64,000 nucleotides of DNA from Margaritifera margaritifera (Eukaryota > Mollusca > Bivalvia > Unionida > Margaritiferidae): the NCBI GenBank assembly GCA_029931535.1, contig JAQPZY010000853.1:310001-374000 (forward strand). Direction: 5' to 3'. Position numbers and translations under genes: made by a program. Of this stretch, positions 35,318-46,182 are shown piece after piece. A model generated the notes under the pieces. It was not told the DNA's origin and ran no database searches. It worked only from the letters and a program-made list of their open reading frames with translations. Position 1 is the stretch's first letter; each line of letters opens with the position of its first letter.

Positions 35318-36198
35318 GAGTCCCTCAAAGACACTGACACTCTACTGGGCGAAAAGAATTTCCAGGAATTCAAGATAAGACCATTTCTTCCTTTTTTTTA
35401 ATGTCAAGTGTTGAAACCATCTCTGATATTCTTCAGCGATTATATTTTCAAATTAGCTGCTGTGGTACACATATTGGATGTCAGTTGGCACCATTTTCAT
35501 TTAGGATAAAGACGACATCATTAGAAGTCCTTCGGTGAAAACCCCATGTCATAATAATCATCCATTCAGGGAGGAAGTGGTGATAACAAGATTTTCAAGA
35601 CAGTCATCATGGCAGCCATATTGGATGTACAACTGACACCAATTTCATTTAGGACTTGGTGAAAAACCCATCATAATGATCATCCATTCAGGGGGATTGG
35701 TGAAAACAAGATTTTGAAGACATTCATTGTGGCAACCATATTGGATGTATGACTGACACCATTTTCATTTAGGACCAACTAGGTATCATAAGAAGTCTAC
35801 TGATGAAAACCCCATACTGATATAGCCATCTATTTGGAGAGGAGTAGAGATACAAATATTTTCAAGATATGACTTTCCATTCAGGAGGAGTAACAATAAC
35901 AAGATTTTCAAAATGGCTGCTGTAGAGGCCATATTGGACATCAGACTGGCACCATTTTCATTTAAGTCCAAATGGACATCATAATAAGTCTTCTGGTGAA
36001 AACCCCACATCAATATGACTTTCTGTTCAAGTAAAGTTGTGATAACAAGATTTTGAAGATGGCTGTAATGACGGCCATATTGGATGTCAGATCGACGCCA
36101 TTTTTATTTAGGACCAGCCAGACATCAGAAGTCTTTTAGTGAAAACCCCATGTTGATATGATCATCCAATCAGGAAAAGTAGCAATAATAAGATTTTC
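35318..36198 (+). mobile_element. Core-repeat element (~146-bp units) abutting DIRS sequence on both sides
   Basis: Head 'acaagagtccctcaaagaca' at 35313, then five to six units in the standard order. It stops at 'aagattttcag' where DIRS-like terminal sequence 'taatatgttacttgccac' begins. No 3' tail. Confidence 0.8.
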
Positions 36199-36344
36199 AG
36201 TAATATGTTACTTGCCACAATTGTTTAGCTGAATTTGTCACTTAGGAGGAAGGATGGACTCCAAGAAAAAATACATAGGATCCTGTTTGATAAGGGCTGA
36301 AGGTAAAAGAAGGTTGTATGCCATCGGCAAAATACAGCCTTCAT

Positions 36345-36610
36345 CATGTCCTCCAAAGATTAACGATCCAGATAAACCCAAGAAGTAGCAATAGCCCTTA
36401 CTTCATGGGCTTTATTCTCATGAATAAAAGGTCTCTCCCTGTGAGGGACTGATATGATCTATTGATAATGAGTGAAATCTAGAGATGGTGGATGCTGGAT
36501 GCTGAGCCCTTTAATGGATGGAAGAGCCTTTTCTTACCCTTCTTTCTCTCTTTTGAAGATGCCAAATAGAACCTAAGTGCCCTGACTGGGCAAAGAAGTC
36601 TACCCTGATT
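36345..36610 (-). pseudogene. Tyrosine recombinase, DIRS type (C-terminal part)
   Basis: The - strand near 36600 reads CPVRALRFYLASSKERK, then a basic stretch and LFHPLKGS, in one frame with a stop at about 36480. A frame change near 36400 leads to HEVRAIATSWVYLDR, the conserved H-x2-R box of tyrosine recombinases. CPVRAL followed by HxxR at this spacing is typical of DIRS/Ngaro YRs, which insert the circular cDNA without an integrase. The catalytic Tyr segment downstream (36350-36240) is not readable as one frame. Lies directly 3' of RT/RNase H. Confidence 0.7.
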
Positions 36611-37725
36611 GTTCCCAGCACAGATGCGACTGAGACTGGGAATCTCTAATGAAGATCACAGTACTGAAAGAAGTTGACTTTTGCAAGAAAACCTGGCCAA
36701 CATAGAAGGGAAACAGTCGGAAATTGCCAATGAACTGTAAACATCCTTCCTCTATGGACAGGCATGTAGTTCGGACTGATAGAGAATTGTGTGGTTTCCA
36801 GATCACCAACAGGAGAAACTGGAGAGAACATATATGAAGTCTTCATAGTGCTACCATGTCCGACACAGTGTTCAAGGTCCCCAGAAGAGAAATGTAAAGT
36901 CTGGCTGACAATGAGCTCTTGGTCTGTACAGTCCTCAAACAATCCAGGATTCTGTTTATCCTGTCTAGGGGAACATGAACCCAGAACAGACAGGTTAGGA
37001 AATTCATTCCTATGTAAACAAAATCCTGAGAAGGAATGAGACCTGATTTCTCTACGTTTGGTACAAGTCCTAGCTGAGTTGCCATGGACCAACAGCAGGA
37101 TATATGATGTAACAGCATGTCATGCAGCAGCCAGTCATCAAAGTACTGGAGAAGGGCAATCCCCAGATACCTGAAGTGAGCAGCCACAACTCCCATCATT
37201 CTAGCAAAACCCTAAGCACTGAGACTAAACTGAATGGCATGGCTTGGAATTGGAAAACCTCCTGTCTGATGCAAAAACAGAGGTCTTTCTCATGTGGAGG
37301 AAAGATTGGGATGTGGACATAGGCATCCTGAAGGTCAATGGGAACTGCCCAGTCTCCGGGCTTAATGACACTCCAGACTGATGCTGAAGTCTCCATCTTG
37401 AAGTGTTCCTCTCACAGTAATTTGTTTACAGCAGGAACTTTCCCGCCAATTTTAGGTAACAGAAAAATCTGGACGTGCACCTTTTCGTTTAGTTTGGCTA
37501 TATTTGAATGTTGGAACAAGATGGGGGTCCTTGAGAGAGGAGAGAGTTCTGTGAAACGCAAATATAAACTCTCCTTTACTATGGAAAGCACCCACCAATC
37601 TTCTGTTGTGCCCAGCCAGACCTCTGAAAAGAGGACTAATCATGTTCCAACTGATTTTAAGGAAAGACGATGCACTGCAGGAGAAGAATGGAATCACTAA
37701 GGCTGCACCACCTATCACCACCCTT
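36600..37725 (-). pseudogene. pol: DIRS reverse transcriptase / RNase H (copy D)
   Basis: Broken - strand frames give successive RT blocks. At 37300-37395 are VPIDLQDAYVHIPIFPPH (palm motif with the first catalytic Asp) and VFQFQAMPFSL. At 37199-36843 come MMGVVAAHF, the catalytic box LLQYFDDWLLHD, VEKSGLIPSQDFVYIGM and SLLGTLNTVSD, the start of the thumb/connection. The YFDDW form instead of YxDD is usual for DIRS. Upstream 37452-37721 encodes the N-terminal finger portion. At least three frameshifts separate these pieces. The RNase H part (36.6-36.85 kb) is decayed. Paralogue of the 47.3-48.6 kb copy. Confidence 0.8.
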
Positions 37726-38515
37726 GTTGGAAAAGGGGAAGAAGTCAGTAGACTTTATTGCCTTGCCTTTCCAGCCTCTCCATCTCATGGATGACTGTTG
37801 AACAGGGGGTTTGAAAGAAGGTTGCCTACTGGTCTGTTGCGGTTGCATACCCTGGAATCTGGTCTGGCTCATGGCTCGATCAGAAGCCATAGCGAGAGAC
37901 CTATGTTGGTGGTCCCTCAGATCCGGAGAGGCAATGAAAGGCATAAGACCACCAAATAAGGTCTCTGATTCCAGGAAAGCAGCAATAAGGAGGTTCTTGC
38001 TATGGTCTAGCAAGACTTTTGAGGTGTCCAAAACGACATTTCTGCAGATGTGATGTAGCTCTACTGACAGCGCCATGGCTGTAGATAAGACGTGTCTTGA
38101 TGTTTTGTTGGCTACTGCTTCAAATCACTGTTGCAAAGCAACAGGTGATAAGGATTCTTTCTTCACAAGACTGAAGGAAGCCACCGAGAACAGGTCAGCA
38201 TAAATTCGCAATCAACCTGGTCTTAGTCTCTAAAGTCTCTAATGTCTTGACAGAGATGCGAGTGAAGGACCCCAACAAAATCCCCACTTGCAAAACTCCA
38301 GTGGTTAGGGGGGGATGCGGGGGTGTTATATGCCAGGCGGGGGAGTGAATATTATAACTACAAGCTGAGACTAAAGGTCTCAGAGTAGCAAGGGGGCCCA
38401 AGCACCCCTTATTTTGCCTGGCATATTCCTGCCTTTTTGAAAATCTATGTGCAAGCTCCTTGACCATGCTACCATGGGGAAGCAAGAGCAAATCTGGTCT
38501 TGACACTGACACAGC
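37657..38515 (-). pseudogene. gag: DIRS gag, C-terminal part (copy D)
   Basis: 38076-37657 encodes MALSVELHHICRNVVLDTSK, then LLDHSKNLL, LFGGLMPF and DLRDHQHRSLA, near-identical in pattern to 49113-48886 in copy E (HHLCRDVAWDTSKVLLEHSK, TLFGGLIP, DLRDQQHRSLAS). 38512-38195 is the preceding segment in another frame (LLLLPHGSMVKELAHRFSK). Gln/Pro-rich sequence follows before RT begins. The function of DIRS gag is particle/RNA binding by family analogy; no known domain is seen here. Confidence 0.65.
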
Positions 38516-39390
38516 CCCCTCAAGTTTTCTAAGCTTGGAAAAGATCTTGGTGTCCCCAGAGCCATATGGCCTAAGACAAAGATCTCAGGGGAGGGTGGGG
38601 GGAGAAGGCAGTCAACTTCATTTACGGCCTTATCAAATGAACATGTCTCTTCCTTTTCTACCACCTGGGACAATTGGTGGGAAGGGGTAGGAGATCCAAA
38701 GACAGGAAGGTGAACCCTCTCAGTCTGATCATTGGCAAATTCATTAGATTCTACCAGGAAAGACAACACATCATCGTCCTGATCTCTACCTTGAGAGAAT
38801 GCAAGACTATTAAAACCGGAACGATTCCTCTGTGGGGAAGGCCGGGAAGAAGGAACATTGACGTCCTGCGACTCCTCATGGGGAGTGACTGGACTGCCCC
38901 TTGTGATCGCCTTTTCTGAAGGACGAGAATGTTTCTTATCCCTCCTAGGCTTCTTAGGAGAAGGAGGTCTGATCCTCTCATTCAGAGATGATCCCTCCTG
39001 AGCATAAGGTGGGAATCTCCGTCCCATAATACCCATACTGCAAGACGGCCACGCAGAGACTATCCATGGCACTGTAGGATAATGACCAAGATACCTCCCT
39101 TGAAAGGGGAAACTCCATATCCTTTTGGGATTGACTGGGTACATGGAATAGTGGGGAAAGTCGATTTGATCCCCTTCCTCAGTAGAGTGCTTAAATGCAG
39201 ACTTTGACCCTGTTACTGAACAATTCAGTAGTGTGGAGAATGGGAGGGTTTTGACCTGATCATCGACTCCATACCTAAATTCATCAAATGTTGACCAGTG
39301 ACCATTGTACATATAACGATGCTCATTGACCAGTGACTGATGTCCTATGCCCAGTGAATGAAAACCCACCTTCAATGACAGGTACCTCAT
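38380..39390 (-). pseudogene. gag: DIRS gag, N-terminal/middle part (copy D), longest ORF of the window (336 codons)
   Basis: A 336-codon open frame from an ATG at 39390. The first third is aromatic-rich (GHWSTFDEFRYGVDD). The middle is basic and Ser/Pro-rich (RPPSPKKPRRDKKHSRPSEK), fitting a nucleic-acid-binding or nuclear-localisation segment. An acidic/Gln part with FLVESNEFANDQTE and SHQLSQVVEKEE follows. At about 38510 the homologous frame shifts to 38512-38195, so the last ~45 codons of this ORF are out of frame. Linkage to RT and YR downstream identifies it as gag. It could not be assigned from sequence motifs alone. Confidence 0.6.
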
Positions 39391-40210
39391 GCCCAGCGAG
39401 TTCTGACTGGTGCCTGATGCTCGGTTCCCAGTGACCAGTGTCTACCCAGTGACTGGTGTCATCACCAGTGACTGGAACCCACTGGCTACTCAGATCTGTG
39501 GGAGGAACTCTCCTCAGAATTAAGAGAGCTAAAATGCTGCATACCCTCGGGGTTGCATGAACTGCTCATCACCACAAAAGAGCTTGAAGTACCTAGAGAA
39601 TGTTGACCCTCTTCTGAAAGGGGGGCGCAATCACTCTATGATAGGATATTGCTCTACTCCTTTCAGGGGTAAGGAGTTGCTCATGGTTAGGAAAGTGCTG
39701 CCCTCCCTACAGCAGTCAGGGGGTGCAATAGATCCCAGCTTTAAGACTATAGCCCTTTACAAGTGTCACTGCCTTCTTCCTCGCTAACTGAGGTGCTGCT
39801 CCCCCATCTTTTATTTGGGGGAGCACACTCGATTCTAACGTCAAGCTAAGAAATTGTCACTCTTTCTTTTATTCAGGAGGATGCACTCGATCCCAGTATT
39901 GGAAAGTTCACTATGAGATCCTCAGGATTCAGAGAAAGAGGAAAAAGAATGCACTTCTTTCTTCCCATCTTGGGGTGTACCTTTAAATGGGGATATTGTT
40001 GATCCATAAACAACAAGTTGTACATCCATCCATTTGTGTACATTTTGAACATGAAAACCATGTGGTGTGGGTGTCCCATGGGGCATTTTTGTGTCCACAC
40101 TTACCCACACTTTGTGAGATCTGAAATAAAAATTTCTGAAAAAGAAACTTGCTGATCACCAAAATAATGATGTTTGATAACAACAAGGGTTTGTGTTGAC
40201 TGCACATTCT
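39391..40210 (-). pseudogene. gag: DIRS gag leader with Cys/His finger (copy D)
   Basis: At 40110-40020 the - strand encodes VGKCGHKNAPWDTH followed by FSCSKC, the same finger as in the 15.9- and 20.5-kb copies. It is preceded by a pyrimidine tract and 'tttttatttcag' (about 40115-40140), a plausible splice acceptor, so the leader may be spliced. 39300-39480 is a run of degenerate 'ccagtgactgg' repeats; 39540-39960 is a repetitive gag-like stretch with several stops. Confidence 0.55.
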
Positions 40211-40487
40211 TTACTACTCAAGAGTGAAAACCTGAAAGTCATGTACTAACCAAAGTGTAAACAGAAGTAAAGATACATCATCTATGAATTTAAACATATG
40301 GAGGAAACATGTAGCCTCTACTAATGTGACTAAGAGACTAAGGTAAGTAATGGACTGATGGACAATGTGTGCTAATCAAAAGGAATATGAATATTAAGTT
40401 CATGAACAGCAATAAACCATTGCTGAAAGGTATTTTTTCCTCATGTTAAAAAGAATAAAGTGATAGTACTATGCATAGGCCTATGAC

Positions 40488-40622
40488 CTGGAGTCAGACT
40501 GGGTCAATGCACGTGTTCTTAGAACTTTCTAGAACAGGAAGATGGTGCATCTGGCTCAGACAAGGGTTTTTCCATTGCAGAAATGGTAAGCTTAACAACA
40601 GTGACAGGTAACATATTACTGA
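40488..40622 (-). repeat. Right inverted terminal repeat of DIRS copy D
   Basis: Inverse of 35029-35155 over about 130 bp: 'gagtcagactgggtcaatgc', 'agaaagttctaga'-type palindromic words, 'gatggtgcatctggct', 'ggtttttccattgcag' and 'gtgacaggtaacatattact'. Confidence 0.7.
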
Positions 40623-42200
40623 TATTAATATAGAAATGTTCACAATATGATACATGTGCAGCAGATGGCTAATAATACTCACCAAGCAAAACAGTGCCAA
40701 AATCTTTAATACTTTTATTGAAGAGACATGAAGCTCTTCAATTTTCTTTCTTTTCTCAACTTCAATTCAAGAATAACATGATACATCACCTTAAAGTGCT
40801 ATTTTTGATCCAGCTGCAGGTCAAAAAAAAGGGACAATGACTCCTTCAAAAATCTCATCAGGACAAAGATTTGTTAATATGCACATCTTTATATGATGAC
40901 CATAATCTATACCAAGTTTCATATAATTTACCCAAGTAAATATACCGCTGCCTCAGCCGCATCCCACTCCTTATCCACAGAGTGTCCCCCAGATACAATT
41001 TATTTTGTGTAAATTTATCAGCTATCCAGACAACCAATTATCCACAAAATCCATGCCTCACAATGAGTCTGATATAATCAACCATTAACTGTAATAGTCA
41101 ACTTCCAGCTTACCCGAGTAATTACTGTATGCAGTACAAAAGGGAGACATCCAGTCTAACTTTCACATTGTTTATTTCTTGCTAAATATGTAAAAGCAAA
41201 AATAGTAACTTCATGCCCACAAGATCAGAGTTGTACTGATCTTCATACAGAATCCATCCTGTTTAGTAAATCCACTATAAATTCAATTTTATTTTCATTC
41301 ATTGAGGTAATGATTGAAAGCAGACAAAACAAGTAATCAATGCCTCAAACCAAGATCAATACTGCTACATCTGCAATTCTATGACTGAAATTTTTTTTCA
41401 AGTCCCAAATTAAAGAGAAATTTAATGGAAAGCCACAGGCATTAAAATCATTTATCTGAAGATTCCCTGGACTTGTGTTTCTGCCTGTTCCAATTATACA
41501 ATGTATTCAACCAGAATCTGCATTAGGCAGTCTAATCAAGTGTGGTTTGAAATTTTTTTCCAAAAAGGACACCAAAAAAATTAACCTGAGGAATCATGAG
41601 CAATTTACCCGCACAAGTATACACCCCTACCTCTCCTGCATCCCACTCCTACCCCATGATGGAGAAAGTTTATGAATCTATAGTAAAAATAAAGTGCATA
41701 ATTCCAAAGACCGTATGAGTACTAGGCTGGTCAACATGCATATTTTCTAATGATGACCATGATATGTACCAAGTTTCACTGCAATCCACTGAAAACTGTG
41801 CAAGTAGTTACATTCTCAAAATTATGTCATATGTTTGCACAGAGCTTTAAGTCAAAAGGGGCAATAAATAACTCTCAAAAAAATCTCTCAACCAAAAAGA
41901 TTTGTCAATGTGCACATCTTTAAAATGAATACCATTATATGTACCAAGTTTCAAATCAATCCATAAAAGACTGCAAGAGAAGCTGTGCTTGTAAGATTGT
42001 CTTGCATTGCATTCAGCTGTAGGACAAAATGGACTCTAACACAAACTGCACAAGCACTGTGATTTGTCAATACATGCATCTTCAGATAAAGACCGTAACA
42101 GTTCAGAAGCTTCATGGCGATCCATTGAAAACTGTAAAACTAGTTGCTGTCTCAATATTCTGTAATACACTACATCCAGCTCTAAAATAAAACAAGCAAT
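40623..42200 (+). repeat. Core-repeat remnants of a fifth family, with unresolved spacer
   Basis: Units at about 40810-40950, 41700-41830, 41835-41975 and 42000-42130 share 'atgcacatcttta', 'gatgaccataat/tatgtacca', 'agtttca..gcaatcca', 'gaaaactgtgcaagtagtta' and 'tgcatt(c)agct'. 40960-41690 between them has no recognised content. Same + sense as the other core arrays. Confidence 0.6.
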
Positions 42201-42204
42201 AAGT

Positions 42205-43600
42205 GACAACTAAAGTCCCTTAAAGGGACTGACACTCTACTGTCCAAAAAGAATGTCCAGGAATTTAAGACAATTTCTCCTTTTTAACTGCTGAGTGCTG
42301 AAAGTATCTCTGATATTCTTCAGCAATAACAAGATTTTCAAATTAGCTTCTGTAGTGGCCATATCGGATGCCAGCTTGGCACCATTTTCATTTAGGACCA
42401 AGCAGACATCAACAGAAGTCTTTCGATGAATCCCATATGTCATTATCACCATCCTTACATCGGAAGTAGTGACATGAAGATTTTCAAGACAGCTGTTGTG
42501 GCAACCATATTGCATGTATAATTATCACCATTTTCATTGGTAAAAACCCTCATGTTGATATGGTCATCTATTTGGAATAACAGTATTTTCAAGATGACCA
42601 CCATGGTGGCCATATTGATGGTCAGTCTGCATTATTTACATTTATGACCAACTATATACCATAAAAAATCTTCTGATAAAAACCTTATGTGAAAATGGCT
42701 TTCCATTTAAGAGGAGTAGCAATAACAAGATTTTGAAGATGGCCACTATGGTGGCCATATTGGACATCAGATAAATGGCATTTTTAATTGAGGACCAACA
42801 AGACATCTTCAGAAGTCTTCTGGTGAAAACCCCATGCTGATAAGACTTTCTGTTTTGCGGTGTAACAATAATGACTTTCAAGATGGCTGCGGTGGTGGCC
42901 ATATTGGATATCAGACTGGCACCATTGTCAAGATGACCAGCCATCTTGGAGAAGTAGCAATAACAAGATTTTCAAGATGGCCATGATGGCAGACATATTA
43001 GAGTTCATATCGGCACCATTTTCATTTAGGACCAAGTAGAGTGCGAGTATGTGTTTGTGTGTATGTATATGTGTGAGTATGTGTATGGCTGCTAAGGCTG
43101 CCATATTGGATGTCTGAGTGGAACCATTATCATTTAGGACCAACTATACATCATAAGAAGTCTTCTGGTGAAAACTCCATGTTGATATGGCTTTCCGTTC
43201 AGGAGTAGCAATAACAAGATTTTCAAAGACGGCTGCCATGGCAGCAATATTAGAGGTCAGATCGGCACCATTTTCATTTAGAACCAGCCAGACATCGTAA
43301 GAAGTCTTTCAGTGAAAACCCGATGTTGAAATGACCATCTCTTACGGAGAATAAGTGATAACAAGATTTTGAAGATGGCTGCTGTGGCAACAATATTGAA
43401 TGTCTGAGCTTTACCATTTTCATTAAGGATCAACTATAACTTGGGATGAATGTCTGTGTAAAGTTTCATGGCAATTCTCCAAGTAGTTAAGGAGGAGTAG
43501 TGATACCTTGTGCTAATGGACAGATGAATGTCAGATGAGAGACAAGAAGCCATACCATGAGCTCTTCTGGACTATGACCAGCACAGCAAAAAAGAGTTGA
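42205..43600 (+). mobile_element. Full-length core-repeat element: palindromic head, ~146-bp units, 3' tail
   Basis: Head at 42214-42230 is the perfect 17-nt palindrome agtcccttaaagggact, then 'gacactctactgtccaaaaa'. About seven units follow. One contains a TG-rich expansion (43040-43085). Tail from 43440: 'gggatgaatgtctgtgtaaa', 'gtttcatggcaattctccaa', 'ggaggagtagtgata' and 'cttgtgctaatggacagatg'. It ends in 'catgagctcttctggacta' + 'tgaccagcacagc' (43556-43592). This is the best reference copy for the family in the window. Confidence 0.85.
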
Positions 43601-44090
43601 GTGGCCACATATGAAGCCTTCCCAGGGGAACCAAGTAAAAGTGAGATGATAATAACTTGTGCAACTCATGTCGGAGATGTTGACTGCTTTATTACAAATA
43701 AATGTCAACCCAGTTAGCTTACTGCAAAATGGAAAGCAAAGATAATAAACCCACATACATGTTTAAAATTTTAAATCACACAAATTAATCCACTTCACTG
43801 AAAAGGAAAATTGTTTGCATCAAGTCTTCAGGTAAATCATGGAGTAATCACGAGTTGTGGAATGTGTCAGCTGTTTTTATTGCTGCATACTGACAACACC
43901 TTCATTTAATCTGTAAGAAAATATGGGTAAGCAAAGTGGCTTCAGTCTAATGGTCATCTATTAAAACATCTGTTCTGGAATGTGTCAAACATTCTTTAGT
44001 TTAAGTTCCAACTTAAATGTTTTATTTTTCATGAACTTTTAAAAAAATGTACCTGGTGTCTGAAAATTTTTGTACCATTGAAAATTATTT
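43601..44090. other. No gene seen
   Basis: AT-rich spacer; minus ORF 43487-43756 overlaps the repeat tail and is not credible. Confidence 0.4.
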
Positions 44091-44462
44091 CAGTAAAACT
44101 TGTCTTGAGAGACCACCCCTTCTGCCAACAAAAAGTGGTCTGCGCAAAGGACCAGTTTCCAAGGTCAAAAGTCGACACTGTTTAAGAAGCAAAAATACTC
44201 ACAATCACTGTACATGTTTTTAATGCTTTATTCATAGTTCTTGCTAAAATATTGCATGCATTCATCTGAGAATTTTTTTATATAGGAATATAGATATACA
44301 TCTATCATAAAACATTCCGATTTATATTTGAAGATTACAATATGTACATGTCATTAACATACCAACTGCGAAACTAAGGTAATATTTATTTATCCTGTCT
44401 GTAAGCTAACTTCACTTCTTTCAAAAGTACAATAATTCTTTCCTGCAGTTGTATAATTTTTC

Positions 44463-44531
<69 letters not shown>

Positions 44532-45492
44532 TACATACACACCAATGAATGAAATCAAAAGACATAATTAATGCATCCAGAAACAGAATAAACTTGTTTA
44601 GAGACAACAGCCAAAGGCCTAGGGTTTAACCGGCTACACTAAGTTAACAGATGACAGCTTGGTGTGTGGGTTGTACTCACTGTAACATAAAAAAGCAACA
44701 TACAACACAATCCTTTAACAATGACAATCAAATCTGGAAATTGATGATCACTTACTAGTATTAAAGACGAAGACAAAGACTTCTTTCAAACCAGGCATTA
44801 CAGATTAACTCCAAACACAAATGATGTACTCGAGCACTAAATTGAAGCCCTTTAAAAATATTTCTCATTAGGACATTATTGGCATTCTGTGGGTTTTCAC
44901 AAAAGATAAAGAAACAATACAAACCTTTGAAATTACTATGTATGTACGTGACTATCCCCTTTAAAGAAAGAATGGTTAATCTCAATGGATTTTCACACAA
45001 TTTTCAACCTACAATTGCAGTTGATGACGTACCTTTGTCTGGTTTACAATCTATAACAAATGACACTACCTGCATGACCTGTAAAATTTGGTAGCCAGCC
45101 TCATTTATTTTTTTGTTTTTGTTTAGAGTCTCTACTTTTTAAGTGGTCATGGTTACAAAGGATTAAATAAAGGTCAGTGATGTTTGTCTCTATTTTTGCA
45201 ATATGATCGTTCACAGCAGTGTTCCTTAAAACAATCTGCATTTTGCCTGTGGACACCCCTAAGCAGTCATGTTTACAAGGGATTAAATCAAGGCCAGTGT
45301 TGTTTGTATGTTTTTGCGATGCAGCTATTCATAGCAGTCTCAAAGCGCACATTTTGCCTAAAAATCATGATTCTGCAGGTGGTTGCTCAAGACAGTGCAT
45401 TTATAAAATAAATCTGAACCGTGCAGGTTGATTGTGGTTGTTAATGACAGATGGTCACTCATAGCAGAGGTTGCTCAAGACAGGTTTTACTG
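44091..45492. mobile_element. TIR element, ~1.4 kb, around a TA/CA microsatellite
   Basis: Left 'cagtaaaacttgtcttgaga' + 'gaccacc' is inverse to right 'ggttgctcaagacaggtttt' + 'actg' (ending 45492) over some 24 bp. (TA)n followed by (CA)n occupies 44468-44541. Two ~110-bp direct copies ('gtggtcatggttacaaagg', 'gattaaat(a/c)aaggccagt') lie at about 45140-45230 and 45262-45350. Target duplication not clear; the CAGT...ACTG ends resemble Tc1/pogo-like families. No transposase. Confidence 0.65.
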
Positions 45493-45559
45493 CACAAATT
45501 TTGAAAATATCAAAAAATTGGAAGGACTGGATATTTAGGTTAATTGTGGGCATGTATTT

Positions 45560-45845
45560 ATGTACAGGGATCAATGCCACATCAACACCATCCTAGTTAT
45601 ACAGTGCAAAATAAGTTTAGGTATAAAAAAAACACACAACAAACGACAAAAAAGGGTAAAATCCATAAAACAGAAAGACCAATTTTTTTTATGTAAACCA
45701 CACTCTTTTAAAAAGTCCATGACCTTCTCAGCTTGAATATCATGGGACACATCCCAGGGCAAACAGGTTGCTGTCATTAGTCACCTCTTATGACACGCAA
45801 GAAGGCCCATCAGGCCTATTCTACATCCCCGAGACAGAGAAAGAC
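45560..45845 (-). repeat. Possible SINE-like or retroposon tail
   Basis: 'gttgctgtcattagtcacct' + 'cttatgacacgcaagaaggc' + 'ctattctacatccccgag' resembles a phrase ('...gtcgcctcttacgaca...cctattctatccccg') that I recall from many dispersed mollusc repeats. Edges are not defined. Based on recollection, not on a second copy in this window. Confidence 0.3.
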
Positions 45846-46015
45846 CTGTCAAAGGGATTACTGGCTGTAGATGTTACAGAAGGTTCATGACTAGTCATGG
45901 AAGGCTGCACTACATATCACTAAAGTATGAAAGATTTAATCATTTCTCAGTTGTCTGGACTTGAAACAGATAATTCCAAATAACTCAAAGTAGTCTGCCT
46001 TGATATGTAGTTTTT

Positions 46016-46172
46016 TGGGGGGCAAAACTAATTTTAAATATGTAATACTTACCTGTTTCTACTGCATAGCTAATCTATTTCCTTGATGGGAAATACCCAA
46101 CCATATGATGAGAATTTATCCTAACAAAGGGTTGACTAGAAAGTTCTAGTGAATACAACCCTCTGTGTGAAC
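46016..46172. repeat. Left inverted terminal repeat of DIRS copy E
   Basis: 'taatacttacctgtttcta', 'tagctaatctatttccttga', 'caaccatatgatgagaat' and 'aagttctagtgaatacaacc' are the inverse of 52795-52925. The first block also matches the outer end at 35.0 kb. It abuts the 3' end of the LINE at 46183. Confidence 0.7.
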
Positions 46173-46182
46173 CCCACAGTAT

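Larger units (their letters stand above)
36199..40622 (-). mobile_element. DIRS-type retrotransposon, most complete copy (D)
   Basis: Order in the coding (-) sense: terminal repeat (40622-40490), Cys/His finger (40.1 kb), gag (39.4-37.66), RT and RNase H (37.7-36.6), tyrosine recombinase (36.6-36.35), and a short terminal motif at 36199-36235 ('taatatgttacttgccac'). That motif is inverse to the right end's 'gtgacaggtaacatattact'. This gene order, the inverted ends and the YR in place of an integrase define DIRS elements. About 4.4 kb. All ORFs carry frameshifts, so it is inactive. Confidence 0.8.

Noticed and set aside
36646..37092. 148-codon minus ORF overlapping the D-copy RT
   Set aside because: RT motifs lie in the other frame (36843-37199); this one has no domain and is a shadow frame, apart from a possible decayed RNase H part.
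38460..38919. + strand ORFs opposite the DIRS gag
   Set aside because: Antisense shadows of the 336-codon gag frame.
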